Positions 1-9,098 of a stretch of DNA of 64,000 nucleotides are shown here, one piece after another; position 1 is the first letter of the stretch, and each line of letters opens with the position of its first letter. Below the pieces are notes generated by a model. It made no database searches and was not told the DNA's origin. It saw nothing but the letters and a program-made list of their open reading frames with translations. The DNA is taken from positions 744,001-808,000 of the forward strand of contig CAVRVW010000012.1 of the NCBI GenBank assembly GCA_963724695.1, read 5' to 3'. The translations under genes were made by a program, and so were the position numbers. The stretch is from CAVQFD01 sp963724695 (GTDB lineage Bacteria; Acidobacteriota; Vicinamibacteria; Vicinamibacterales; CAVVIG01).

Positions 1-752
1 GGCCCGACGCCGAGGCCGGTGCAGACGCCGCCGATCGAGGCGTTCGACGAGGTGACGTATGGGTAGGTCCCATGGTCGATGTCGAGGAGCGTGCCCTGGG
101 CACCTTCGAACAAGATCGCCTGGCCCGCGCGCATGGCGTCGCTCAGCAAGAGCGAGACGTCCCGGGTCATCGGCCGCAGCCGCTCCCCCTGCTTCAACAG
201 GTTGTCGAGCACCTCTTTCCAGTCCATCGTCGAGTCATGCACGAGGCGGTTCCGCGCCGTGACGTTGTCGCGGACGTTGTCGGCCAGACCCGCTGGATCG
301 GCGAGGTCGCCGACCCGGATTCCGCGTCTCGCAATCTTGTCCTCGTAGGCCGGTCCAATGCCCCGGGAGGTGGTCCCGATCTTGCGTTCGCCTCGGCGGG
401 CTTCAGACAACAGATCGAGGTCGCGATGATACGGAAGGATGAGATGCGCCTTGTCGCTCACGAGCAGGCGATTGCCCACGTCGATGCCGTGCTTGACGAG
501 CTCGTCGATCTCTCCGAAAAGCGCCACCGGATCGACGACGACACCGTTGCCGATGACGCAGGTGATGCCGTCGTGGAGGATGCCGCTCGGGATCAGCCGG
601 AGCACGAATTTCGTACCGTTGACGTACACGGTGTGACCGGCGTTGTGTCCGCCCTGATAGCGGGCGACGAGATTGAAGCGCGGGGTCAGCAGATCGACAA
701 TCTTGCCCTTGCCCTCGTCGCCCCACTGCGCGCCAAGCACTGCCAGGTTCAT
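1..752 (-). CDS. purA: Adenylosuccinate synthetase, partial (C-terminus beyond window)
   Basis: Catalyses the first committed step from IMP to AMP: IMP + aspartate + GTP to adenylosuccinate, in the cytoplasm. The protein opens with MNLAVLGAQWGDEGKGKIV, which holds the GDEGKGK phosphate-binding loop of the family, and continues with QGGHNAGHTV, DKAHLILPYH, TSRGIGPAYEDK and FEGAQGTLLDIDHGTYPYVTSSN, all family signatures in the expected order. About 250 residues lie in the window; the family is usually about 430, so the rest runs off the left edge. The ATG at 752 puts the initial beta strand directly before the P-loop. The ATPase gene at 952 is divergent. No frameshift seen. Confidence 0.97.
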   Translation of the reverse strand, partial: MNLAVLGAQWGDEGKGKIVDLLTPRFNLVARYQGGHNAGHTVYVNGTKFVLRLIPSGILHDGITCVIGNGVVVDPVALFGEIDELVKHGIDVGNRLLVSDKAHLILPYHRDLDLLSEARRGERKIGTTSRGIGPAYEDKIARRGIRVGDLADPAGLADNVRDNVTARNRLVHDSTMDWKEVLDNLLKQGERLRPMTRDVSLLLSDAMRAGQAILFEGAQGTLLDIDHGTYPYVTSSNASIGGVCTGLGVG

Positions 753-865
753 GGTCGCTACGATTCTACTCGACTGAAACCGAAAAACACGCGGAGGATC
801 GTCGCCGCCGATCGCAAGAACGCGCGGCGCGTGCGAGTCAAGAGAAAAAAATTTGCATTTTCAGT

Positions 866-894
866 TTGACATCGCGAGCGCCTCTTTCTAACGT
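866..894 (+). promoter_or_regulatory. Candidate sigma-70 promoter of the ATPase gene
   Basis: A perfect TTGACA -35 box at 866-871 is followed after 17 bases by TAACGT at 889-894, a weak -10. It sits in an AT-rich patch unusual for this window, 58 bases before the ATG at 952. Confidence 0.4.
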
Positions 895-951
895 CTACTC
901 TTTCGCGGAGCCGTTCGATCGTTCGACTGTCGCTCAGCGAGATCAACGCGC

Positions 952-2124
952 ATGCTGACCTCTCGTCCTACACTGACACGCCGCTTGCTGGCGGCACTCG
1001 ACGCCACGCCGTCAAGGATTCCGGTCCTCCTCGGAGGATGCGGGAGCGGCCGCAGCACGGCGCTGCGTCAACTCCACGACCGCATCGGCCGCGCGGCCTC
1101 GCAGTTCGTGGACGTTGAACGGACGGCCACGACGCCCGAACGTTTTCTGCGCGCCGTGAGCGCTGCGTCGCCGTTTCCGGGCGCGGCGACTCTGGGCGAA
1201 CAGGCGCCCCCTGGAGCCCGCGCGGCATTCGACGCGATGCTCGCGCTGTTCGGCCGGCCGAGAACCGGCACGACCGAACCGGCCACGTTCCTCCTCGACG
1301 AGTTTCTCGAGCTCCGGACCTTCGAAAGCTTCCCCGGGCTGCGGCGCGTTCTCCACGAGCTCATCGACACGCTGGCGGCCAGCCCGAACCGCTTCGTGCT
1401 CACGAGCCGCTACACGGCCCGCGCGCTCCGGCTGCTCAGGGACGGTTCCGCGCGCTTCGAAGTCATCCATATTCCGGCCCTCACCGCCGACGACGTCATG
1501 GATGTCCTTGGCCTGACCACGCAGGCGGGGGCCGGCCCCGGAGGGCCGGCCGCCGGCGGCGAAGACCCCGGGTTCACCGCCAGGGCCGTGCAGGCGCTCG
1601 CCGAAGGGCGGCCCGCCTACGTCGGCGCGGTGGCCGACGAACTCGTCGCCATGCGCGAGCACGGCGGCCCCGGCACGAGCGACGCCATCAGTGCGCTCGC
1701 CGCGCTCATGGCCGTCGACGGCCGCATTTCGCGTCTCTGCAACTTTTCATACGAGCTCCGCCTGCATCGCGCGCGCGGCTACGGGGCGCTCAAGGCGATT
1801 CTCGAAATCCTGGCCGACGAGGAAGGTCTGACGCTCACCGAGATCTCGTTGCGTCTCCAGCGCACGCCGGGCTCGACCAAGGATTACCTGTCGTGGCTCG
1901 AGGACGTCGACCTCGTCACCTCACGGCAGAAGCGCTACAGCTTCACCGATCCCCTGCTGCGCCTCTGGGTGCGCCTGCGCTGCCGTCCGACCGCCCCGGT
2001 CGAAGACGAGATCGCCCGCGAGATTCACCGGTACGCGCTCCCCCGGCTGCCGCAGCTCTCCGAGCCGTCGTACATGATGGTCGCCGCCGGCGGGGGCAAG
2101 TCAGGGATTATCGAGATCGACTAG
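952..2124 (+). CDS. Archaeal-type AAA ATPase with C-terminal winged-helix/DUF234-like domain
   Basis: A 390-residue STAND/AAA-like ATPase of unknown cellular role. Walker A GGCGSGRST lies near residue 29 and Walker B FLLDEFLEL near residue 115. TSRYTARALRL resembles the sensor segment of archaeal-type ATPases (ATPase_2 family). The C-terminal third has a helix-turn-helix-like stretch (LTEISLRLQRTPGSTKDYLSWLE) and the YSFTDPLLRLWVRL segment typical of the DUF234-type domain that ends such proteins. No signal peptide or membrane segment. It converges on rnc, and the two coding ends overlap by about 24 bases. Related proteins are often toxin- or defence-like or regulatory, but nothing nearby fixes the role here. 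Confidence 0.8.
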   Translation: MLTSRPTLTRRLLAALDATPSRIPVLLGGCGSGRSTALRQLHDRIGRAASQFVDVERTATTPERFLRAVSAASPFPGAATLGEQAPPGARAAFDAMLALFGRPRTGTTEPATFLLDEFLELRTFESFPGLRRVLHELIDTLAASPNRFVLTSRYTARALRLLRDGSARFEVIHIPALTADDVMDVLGLTTQAGAGPGGPAAGGEDPGFTARAVQALAEGRPAYVGAVADELVAMREHGGPGTSDAISALAALMAVDGRISRLCNFSYELRLHRARGYGALKAILEILADEEGLTLTEISLRLQRTPGSTKDYLSWLEDVDLVTSRQKRYSFTDPLLRLWVRLRCRPTAPVEDEIAREIHRYALPRLPQLSEPSYMMVAAGGGKSGIIEID

Positions 2125-3051
2125 TCTGCGCAGTGCCAGTCTCGCGGCCTCCTGCTCGGCTTCCTTCTTGCTCGGGCCGCTCGCATCGGCCAGCGACTGG
2201 CCGTCGACGATCAGGGACACGTGAAACTGCTTCCGGTGATCGGGGCCGGCCTCGCCGGCAATCCGGTACTCGGGGAGCGGCCGATCGCGGGACTGCAGGT
2301 ACTCCTGTAGCGCGGACTTCGGGTCGTACCCCCCGGGACCGTGCTCCCGCAAGTCGGCGACGAGCGGGCCGATCTCCCGCACGATGAAGGCGCGGGCCTG
2401 CTCGATGCCGCCGTCGAGATAGATCGCCGCGATCAGCGCCTCGTACGTGTCCGCCAGCAGGGCCTGCTTCTTCCGGCCGCCCGTTTTCTCCTCACCCTTC
2501 CCGAGCAACAGGTGGTCGCCGAGCGCCAGCCGCTCCGCCTGGCGAGCGAGCGTCGTCGTGGAAACGAGCGTCGCCTTCATCCGGGATTTCTGCCCCTCGT
2601 TGAAAAGGGGGAACTCGCGGAACAGCGCGTCGGCGACGACAAAGCCCAGGACCGCATCGCCGAGGAACTCGAGCGACTCGTTGTCGACCACGCCGCCGCT
2701 GGCGTCCTCGTTGGCCCGCGACGCATGGGTCATCGCGTGCTCGAGCAGCCCTCGGTCATGGAACCGGTAGTCAATCGTGCGCTCCAGCGCCTCGAACTCG
2801 TCGCGCAGCGGGATGACGCGGCCTGTCTCCAGCTCGCTTCGATGGCTGTCGATGATCCGGCGCGCCTCGTCGGCCTCCTCCGCGTGCACGGCCACGCGCA
2901 CCTCGCCGAGCTCGTTGACCGTCAGCGGAAACACCGAGTGGGTCATGGACGTGGACGCCAGCGACTGCACGCCGTTGGCCTCGAGCAGCCCGCGCACGAT
3001 GCGGGCCTCGACATCGGAACGGGTGCGAAAGATGACGACGAGGTCGGACAT
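2101..3051 (-). CDS. rnc: Ribonuclease III with N-terminal DUF2007-like domain
   Basis: Double-strand-specific endoribonuclease acting in rRNA and mRNA processing. Residues about 85-230 form the RNase III catalytic domain, with the signature LEFLGDAVLGFVVADALF. Residues about 240-312 form the double-stranded RNA-binding domain (DPKSALQEYLQ ... GPSKKEAEQEAARLAL). The first 75 residues are extra: MSDLVVIFRTRSDVEARIVRGLLEANG through VHAEEADEARRIID looks like a DUF2007 'signal transducing' domain, normally a separate small protein. Total 316 residues against about 230 for typical bacterial RNase III. The ATG at 3051 lies three bases after the stop of the upstream phosphatase gene, so the two are probably co-transcribed. 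Confidence 0.93.
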   Translation of the reverse strand: MSDLVVIFRTRSDVEARIVRGLLEANGVQSLASTSMTHSVFPLTVNELGEVRVAVHAEEADEARRIIDSHRSELETGRVIPLRDEFEALERTIDYRFHDRGLLEHAMTHASRANEDASGGVVDNESLEFLGDAVLGFVVADALFREFPLFNEGQKSRMKATLVSTTTLARQAERLALGDHLLLGKGEEKTGGRKKQALLADTYEALIAAIYLDGGIEQARAFIVREIGPLVADLREHGPGGYDPKSALQEYLQSRDRPLPEYRIAGEAGPDHRKQFHVSLIVDGQSLADASGPSKKEAEQEAARLALRRLVDLDNP

Positions 3052-3054
3052 CGG

Positions 3055-5170
3055 TCAGGCCTGCACGCTCGACGCGACGGTCACCGGCTCCGCGGGCGGG
3101 GGGAGGGCGGCAAGCGCCTCGACCCGGAGCAGGATCATCGTCATGTCATCGTGCTGCGGGGCATCGCCGACGAACGCCTCGATCTCGCGGAGGATGCGCT
3201 CCCGCAGCTCTGCCGACGGCAGGTCGGCGTGCTGCTCGATCAGCTGGGCCAGCCGCTGCTCTCCGAAGCAGTCGTCGCCCGCGTTCATGGCCTCGGTGAT
3301 CCCGTCGGTGAAGAACACGTACAAATCGCCGTCGGCGATCGGCAGGGTCTGTTCCTCGAGGAGCCGCTCGAACATGCCGCCGTCGTCGAGCTTCAGGCCC
3401 AGGACCAGGCCGTCCGGCGCGAGGACCTGCACCGATCGCCGCGAGGCCGGCAGGCCTTCGGCCAGGCGCGGCAGCGCCATGAGCGGCGTGTGGCCGGCCC
3501 GCGCGTAGGTCATGGTTCTCGCCTCGAGATCGATGACCGCGTAGGTCATCGTGATGAAGCTTCTCGCGTCGAGGTGTTCGGCGATGATGCGGTCGGCGTC
3601 GATGAGCAGCGCGCGCGGCGACGTGTGAGTCCGGCTGAGGGACAGCATGAGGCCCTTGAGCTCGGCCATGTAGAGCGCCGCCGACGTCCCCTTCCCCGAG
3701 ACATCCGCAATCAGCACGCCGAGGCGCCGGTCGTCGACGCGGAAAAAATCGTAGTAGTCGCCGCCCACCTCGCGCGCCGGCACGCAGATCGCGGTCAGCG
3801 AGAGCCCGGGCACATCGAGCGGCCCCTGGGGCAGGAGCGACATCTGGATTTCGTGCGCGATGCGGAGCTCTTCTTCGAGGCGCTTCTTCTCGGCGGCCTG
3901 GAGCAGCAGATCCTCGATGCTGGCCGTCATCAGGTTGAAAGACTCGGCCAGCTCGCCGAGCTGATCGCGCGCCGTGATGGCAATCTTGTGTGTGAAGTCG
4001 CCCTTCCGCACGCGCTCGGTGCCCTCGAAGAGCTCGTGCACCGAGCCGGTGATCGACCGCGCGAGCGCGAGGCCCGCGACGAGGGCCGCGGCCTGGATGA
4101 CGAGGAACAGGAGCCCGATGATCACCAGGATCACCAGGAGCACCTGCCCGACGCTGGCGTTGCCGTTCAGGCTCTGTCCTGCAGAAAGCCTGGCGTAGAT
4201 TTCGGCGATGCTCAGCCGGATCGTGGCGGCCAGTGTTCCGGGCTCGCCGCTCGTCCAGTCCCGGAACTCAATCACGCTGAAGGAACTGAGGAGCAGCGAC
4301 GTGCCGGTCGGCGCGGCCTGGGGCAACGGTCTCCCGGACAGGAGCGTCGCCTCTCCATCCGGCAGCCGCCGGAGCTCGGAGACCTCCACACTCGTCTCGA
4401 GCCGAAGCTGGGCCTTCACTTTGGCGCTGACCGGCAGATCGACGACGACGCCGTAGGTCGCTGTCGGCGACGGCGGAAACTCGACCGCTCGCACCACGGC
4501 GTAGATGTGACCATCGCCTCCGTCGTAGGCGACGAACCCGGAGAAACCGTCGCAGCCGATCCATTCAGGCGTCGACGTGGGCGCATCCATGTGCGCCCAG
4601 GGCCCTGCCACACGCGCCGGATCCCTGACGGTTCCGGCGGTCGCAGGTCCTCCCGTCGCGTGCGCATGGCCGGTCGAGGGGCACCACGGCAAGCGAAGCG
4701 CCCGGAAACTCCTGCTCGACGGCGGTCTGGCGCTGCTCGAGCACAGTGGCCAGGTTGGCGGTCCCGATGCGCTGGATCTCACGCGCAGTGGTGATCGAGA
4801 CCAGTTCGGCCCGGTCCACCATGCTCTTGAATCGTGTCTGCACCAGGTACGAGCTGAAGTTCGAGAACAGCAGCAGGCCGCCCAGGATGGAAAACGCCGC
4901 AAGCAGGAGCGCGGGAACGAACCCGATGAAGATGTAGGAAATGACCAGCTTCCGGCGCACGCGCCACAGCAGCTGGCGCCGAATCGACGCCAGCTCGCGG
5001 ACGAGAAAGAGCGTGCCCCCGACAGCGATCGCAATTGACGCCAGCGTGTCGAGCAAACCGACGAGCGAAGGCACGGGGCCAAGCGCTGCGCGCCAGACGA
5101 GGACGACCAGCTTGATTGCAAGGCCGGCGATGAGCGCCTGACCGGGTCTCGTACGGAAGAACGGGTGCAT
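3055..5170 (-). CDS. HAMP-domain PP2C (SpoIIE/RsbU-type) protein phosphatase, one frameshift
   Basis: Membrane-bound serine phosphatase of the partner-switching type that sets anti-sigma-factor antagonist phosphorylation. The N-terminus (ATG at 5170) has two or three hydrophobic helices. An extracytoplasmic region follows, then another membrane helix (VLLVILVIIGLLFLVIQAAAL), a HAMP segment (SITGSVHELFEGTERVRKGD) and a coiled linker. The SpoIIE-type PP2C domain carries GGDYYDFF, IADVSGKGTSAALYMAELKG and FFTDGITEAMN, the acidic metal-binding pattern. The N-terminal 160 residues and the rest are in different frames; one extra base near 4665-4690 explains this. It lies three bases upstream of rnc, same strand. 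Confidence 0.88.
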
Positions 5171-5210
5171 CAGCGTGGACTTGCGCTATTAGACCATGTA
5201 ACTTTGGCCT

Positions 5211-6369
5211 GTGAAGCTCAAACCCCACGCGCGGTTCAGCACTGTGTGTCTCCACGCCGGCCAGGTGCCCGATCCCTCGACCGGGGCCATCGTGACGCCG
5301 ATCTACCAGACGTCGACCTACGTGCAGGACGGGCTCGGCCGCCACAAGGGCTATCGAGTACGCGCGCACGCAGAACCCCACGCGGGCCGCGCTCGAAGGC
5401 AATCTGGCGGCCATCGAAGCCGGCAGGGCCGCGTTCGCCTTTGCTTCCGGCATGGCCGCGACGGGCGCCATCACCTCGATGCTCAAGTCCGGCGACCACG
5501 TCGTCGTGTCGGACAACGTGTACGGAGGAACGTTCCGGCTGTTCGAACAGGTGCTCTCGCGCTACCAGCTGACCTTCACCTACGTCGACACGGCCGATCT
5601 CGACGCCACCCGACGCGCCTTCACGCCGGCCACGCGGCTGCTGTTCGTCGAGACGCCGAGCAACCCGATCATGCGAATTACCGACCTGGCCGGGGCGGCC
5701 CAGCTCGCCCACCAGCACGGCGCGCGGCTCGCCGTCGACAACACGTTCGCCAGCCCGTGCCTGCAGCGGCCCATCGAGTTCGGCGCCGACCTCGTGATGC
5801 ACAGCACGACGAAGTACCTGAACGGCCACAGCGACAGCGTGGGCGGCATCGTCGTGGCCACTCGAGACGAGGACATCGAGTGGCTGCAGTTCGTGCAGAA
5901 CGCGGCCGGAGCGATTCTCGGACCGTTTGACGCGTGGCTGGTGCTGAGGGGCACGAAGACGCTCCCGATCAGGATGGCGCAGCACAACGCCAACGGGATG
6001 GCCCTCGCCAAGCGGCTCGCGGCTCACCCGAAGGTGTCGCGCGTCTACTATCCGGGTTTGCCGGACCATCCGCAGCATGCCCTGGCCAGCCGACAGATGA
6101 AGGGCTTCGGCGGCATGCTGGCGTTCGATCTCGGATCGCTCGAGGCTGCCCGACGCCTGCTCGAGGGCGTCTCGCTCATGGCCCTTGCCGAGAGCCTCGG
6201 CGGCGTCGAAACCCTCATCTCCCATCCCGCGACGATGACCCACGCGTCCGTTCCGGCCCCGCACCGGGCGGCACTGGGCATCACGGACGGCCTGGTCCGG
6301 ATCTCGGCCGGGATCGAGGACATCGCCGACCTCGAGGAAGATCTCGCCCAGGGGCTCGACCGGGTCTAG
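5211..6369 (+). CDS. Cys/Met metabolism PLP-dependent enzyme (cystathionine gamma-synthase/lyase type), one frameshift
   Basis: Transsulfuration-family enzyme that makes or cleaves cystathionine or a related thioether. Motifs in order: TVCLHAGQ, PIYQTSTYVQ, FASGMAATGAI, VVSDNVYGGTF, FVETPSNP, AVDNTFASP, and MHSTTKYLNGHSD, in which the lysine is the PLP ligand (about residue 201). It ends GLVRISAGIEDIADLEEDL. One extra C at or next to 5355 shifts the frame; dropping it gives GYEYARTQNPTRAAL, a canonical sequence, and a protein of about 385 residues, normal for the family. The start is GTG 5211 without an obvious Shine-Dalgarno. Sequence alone does not separate synthase from lyase or methionine gamma-lyase. 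Confidence 0.9.
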
Positions 6370-6383
6370 TCGGCCGAGCCGGA

Positions 6384-6411
6384 GGCCAGGGGCTGGAGGC
6401 TAGAGGCTAGG
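6384..6411. repeat. Four-unit heptanucleotide tandem array at the 3' end of dedA
   Basis: Degenerate 7-base units GGCCAGG, GGCTGGA, GGCTAGA, GGCTAGG in direct tandem. The dedA stop (complement of 6400-6402) lies inside the array. Confidence 0.7.
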
Positions 6412-7050
6412 GCTCCGTCTGGACTTCAAGATCTCGAGGGCCGCAGGCAGCACGGAGACGAACACGATGCCCAGGGCCACGAGCGAGAAGTTCTCCTTCA
6501 CAATCGGGACATTGCCAAGGGCGTAGCCGGCCCCCACGCAAATCCCCACCCAGAGGATGGCGCCTGCGACGTTGAAGAAGACGAACGTCGAATAGGTCAT
6601 GGCGCCGGCGCCGGCCACAAAGGGCACGAAGGTCCGGACGATCGGCACGAATCGCCCGAGCACCACGGCCTTTCCCCCGTGCCGTTCGAAGAACGCGTGA
6701 GCCTGAGCCAGGTGATCACGGTTCATCAGCCGATGGAGCAGCCCCGATGAATCACTGGCCGTGAAGATTCGTGGGCCGATGTACCGCCCCGCCGAATAGT
6801 TCACCGCATCGCCCAGGACGGCCGCCACGAGCAGCAGGCCGACCACGACCCAGATGTTCAGCGCGCCGGTAGCCGCCAGCGCGCCCGAGGCGAACAGGAG
6901 CGAGTCGCCAGGCAGGATCGGGGTCACGACCAACCCGGTCTCGGCAAAGACGACGAGAAACAGCATCAGGTAGATCCAGGGACCGTAGGCCCCCGCGAGC
7001 TCTACGAGCCGCTGGTCGAGGTTCAGGAACAGGTCGATGAAGAAGCTCAT
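6400..7050 (-). CDS. DedA family inner-membrane protein
   Basis: A 216-residue polytopic membrane protein of the DedA/SNARE-associated superfamily (members act as lipid scramblases or flippases, for example of undecaprenyl phosphate). Family signatures: FAETGLVVTPILPGDSLLFASGALA near residue 35, GDAVNYSAGRYIG near 80, FFERHGGKAVVLGRFVPIVRTFVPFVAGAGAM near 120. Length and layout are standard. The ATG at 7050 follows a weak purine stretch. The gene is isolated: its 3' end lies in a 7-bp repeat array and a longer array lies just 5' of it. Confidence 0.93.
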   Translation of the reverse strand: MSFFIDLFLNLDQRLVELAGAYGPWIYLMLFLVVFAETGLVVTPILPGDSLLFASGALAATGALNIWVVVGLLLVAAVLGDAVNYSAGRYIGPRIFTASDSSGLLHRLMNRDHLAQAHAFFERHGGKAVVLGRFVPIVRTFVPFVAGAGAMTYSTFVFFNVAGAILWVGICVGAGYALGNVPIVKENFSLVALGIVFVSVLPAALEILKSRRSPSL

Positions 7051-7074
7051 ACAGTCAGGTCCGATTCTCGCACG

Positions 7075-7154
7075 CCCCAGTCCCCAGTCCCCCAGTCCCC
7101 AGTCCCCCAGTCCCCCAGTCCTAAGTCCTAAGTCCTAAGTCCTAAGTCCTAAGT
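7075..7154. repeat. Two-phase tandem array: 6 x CCCC(C)AGT then 5 x CCTAAGT
   Basis: Six units of CCCCAGT, three of them with an extra C (8 bases), fill 7075-7119. Five perfect CCTAAGT units follow at 7120-7154. The array lies between the dedA start and the cutA stop, so it is intergenic, in the style of short tandemly repeated sequences. A few more bases lead to the cutA stop at 7161. Confidence 0.95.
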
Positions 7155-7160
7155 CCCCTG

Positions 7161-7508
7161 CTATCCCCCGCCCCGCCGGAGCCACTCGAGGTACGCGTCG
7201 CTCCCACCGGCAAGCGACACGACGAGAAACTCGGGCAGCTCGTAAGGATGGAGCTCGCGCAGTCGCGCCTGAATGGCGGGCACACGGTCTCGCGTGGTCT
7301 TGATGACGACCTGCCGTTCGACGTCCTCCTCGGTCGTGCCCTTCCAGCGGTAGATCGAGCGCATCGCCGGCAGCAGGTTCACGCAAGCGGCGAGGCCTTC
7401 CTCGACGAGCGCACGCGCCAGCGCGTCGCCGACGGCATCGCCGGACGCCTCAGCATCCAGCTGCCGATCGGGAACCGTGGTCAGCACGATGACGGGATCG
7501 GTGCTCAT
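7161..7508 (-). CDS. cutA: Divalent-cation tolerance protein CutA
   Basis: Small trimeric cytoplasmic protein of 115 residues, the usual CutA1 size, linked to copper/divalent metal tolerance in E. coli; its biochemical role remains unclear. Motifs: VIVLTTVPD at the N-terminus, LVEEGLAACVNLLP with the conserved Cys, IYRWKG, and HPYELPEFLVV near the C-terminus. ATG 7508. Upstream 7509-7606 holds the divergent promoter region towards ftsB. Confidence 0.95.
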   Translation of the reverse strand: MSTDPVIVLTTVPDRQLDAEASGDAVGDALARALVEEGLAACVNLLPAMRSIYRWKGTTEEDVERQVVIKTTRDRVPAIQARLRELHPYELPEFLVVSLAGGSDAYLEWLRRGGG

Positions 7509-7606
7509 CTGAACCTCACTCCCCCGCGGCCATCGACGAAAAATGACGCGGACCGTGTGTTTCGCTCTTGTACTTGGCCGCGAGATGTTGTACCGTTCTT
7601 GAGCGC

Positions 7607-7963
7607 GTGGCCAAAACCGACAAGAAGCATTCAGACTCGCGACTGCCCCAGGGCCGCCACTCGGCGCGCGTCCGGCAAGTGGTCCGCGTCCTGCTGTGCT
7701 TCGTCGCCGTCGTGCTCATCGTCGATGCGCTCGTCGGCGAACGGGGCCTGCTCGCCTCGCGCCGCGCAGATCGTCAGTACCAGGCGCTCGCGGCGGAGAC
7801 CAGCCGCCAGCGAGCGGAGAATGAGCGGCTTCGCGAGGAAAAGCGGCGTCTCGAAGAAGACCCCGCCGCGATCGAAGAAGTCGCACGCCGCGAGCTCGGC
7901 TTGATCCGGCCAGGCGAAAAGCTCTTCATCATCAAGGACCTCGCCGCTCCGCCGGCGCGATAG
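7607..7963 (+). CDS. ftsB: FtsB/DivIC-type septum formation initiator
   Basis: Bitopic cell-division protein that works with FtsL and FtsQ in the divisome. About 118 residues: a basic cytoplasmic N-terminus, one membrane helix (VVRVLLCFVAVVLIVDALVG), a coiled coil (QYQALAAETSRQRAENERLREEKRRLEE) and the conserved end DPAAIEEVARRELGLIRPGEKLFII. GTG 7607 is taken as start because it opens the short basic tail; an in-frame ATG at 7568 would add 13 residues. Its 3' end overlaps the convergent nhaA by about 30 bases. Confidence 0.88.
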   Translation: MAKTDKKHSDSRLPQGRHSARVRQVVRVLLCFVAVVLIVDALVGERGLLASRRADRQYQALAAETSRQRAENERLREEKRRLEEDPAAIEEVARRELGLIRPGEKLFIIKDLAAPPAR

Positions 7964-9086
7964 CCCCCCCGAATCGCCCGACCCGCAACACGACCGCAGC
8001 CGCAACGGCAAGCAGCGCACTTCCGACGCTCAAGAGCGCCCCCATCTTTGTCTGGTCCAGATGGTCTCCGGGCGGGAACGCCGCCGTGGCAAAGAAGAGC
8101 GCGACGGTAAAGCCGATCGCCGCCGCCAGGCCCACCACGACCAGATCCCGCCACGTCAGCCGATCCGGCATCCGGAATCCGGCCCTGACTGCGGGGGCCA
8201 CGGCGAGCAGAATCCCGGCCGGCTTTCCCACCAGGATGGCGACGAGCACGGCCCATGTGCCCGCGCCGACCTGCTCCAGCGGCACGCCGGCGTTGACCAG
8301 CCCGAAACACAGAAGGACCAGCTGCACGGGGTACTTCCACCAGTGCTCGAACTCGCTCAGGGTGTCGTGGGCCTCGGGGGGCGCCTCGACGAAGAGGCCG
8401 GGGTCGCGGGGCACGTGCGGCATGAACGGCACGATCGGCACCAGCGCCAGCGCCGGGTGGAGGCCGCCGTAGTAGAGCGCCGCCCAGGACAGCGTCCCGC
8501 CCGTGAGCATGTACGGCCAGAAACTCGCCACCTTCGCCCGTCGAACGGCAAGCGCCGCGGCGCACGCCACCGCCATGAGGCCGGCCGCCAACAACAGGTT
8601 CGACGCGCCGGTCGGGTAGAACACGGCCAGAATCAGCAGGCCGATGGCATCGTCAACGATCGCCAGAAGAAGGAGAAACGGGATCGCGGGGTGGTCGCGG
8701 AAGATGGCCTTCGCGACAAGGTAGCCGAACGCGATGTCCGTGGCGCAGGGAATGGCCCACCCGCGGGCGAGCTCCGGCTCGTTCTGGAACCAGACAAAGG
8801 CCACGTAGACGAGCGCCGGACCCAGGATGCCGCCGACGGCGGCGACCAGCGGGAGCGCAGCCACCCGCCACGAGCTCAGCGCCCCGCCGGCCGTTGTGGC
8901 CTCGACCACTTCCTTCGCGGCCAGGGCGAAAAAGAACACCATGCCGAAGTCGTTCACGGCAAAGCGCGTGGCGTGAGCAAACGCGGCGTAGCTGTCGCCG
9001 GCGGTATTGGCCCAGACGAGGCCGACCAGCGCCCCGGCAGGAAGGGCCAGAGACAGATCTGCAGCCCTCCGAAGGGCACGAACCAT
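7932..9086 (-). CDS. nhaA: Na+/H+ antiporter NhaA
   Basis: Inner-membrane electrogenic sodium/proton antiporter for pH and Na+ homeostasis. 384 residues, full length for the family, with about 12 membrane helices. Signatures: LVWANTAGDSY, ATDIAFGYLVA, and LAIVDDAIGLLILAVFY carrying the paired Asp (Asp163/164 in E. coli) that bind the ion. ATG 9086 starts 12 bases after the stop of glnB on the same strand, so a glnD-glnB-nhaA transcript is likely, an unusual partner for the PII system. Confidence 0.95.
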   Translation of the reverse strand: MVRALRRAADLSLALPAGALVGLVWANTAGDSYAAFAHATRFAVNDFGMVFFFALAAKEVVEATTAGGALSSWRVAALPLVAAVGGILGPALVYVAFVWFQNEPELARGWAIPCATDIAFGYLVAKAIFRDHPAIPFLLLLAIVDDAIGLLILAVFYPTGASNLLLAAGLMAVACAAALAVRRAKVASFWPYMLTGGTLSWAALYYGGLHPALALVPIVPFMPHVPRDPGLFVEAPPEAHDTLSEFEHWWKYPVQLVLLCFGLVNAGVPLEQVGAGTWAVLVAILVGKPAGILLAVAPAVRAGFRMPDRLTWRDLVVVGLAAAIGFTVALFFATAAFPPGDHLDQTKMGALLSVGSALLAVAAAVVLRVGRFGGAIAPAERRGP

Positions 9087-9098
9087 CCCTACATCCTA

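Noticed and set aside
2341..4794. Long open frame (about 817 codons) on the plus strand
   Set aside because: It is antisense to rnc and the phosphatase, whose proteins have clear domains; the plus-strand translation is low-complexity and rich in R, H, Q and E as expected of a shadow in GC-rich DNA.
5340..5370. Programmed frameshift in the PLP enzyme
   Set aside because: No slippery sequence or downstream structure; the same kind of single-base error recurs in unrelated genes.
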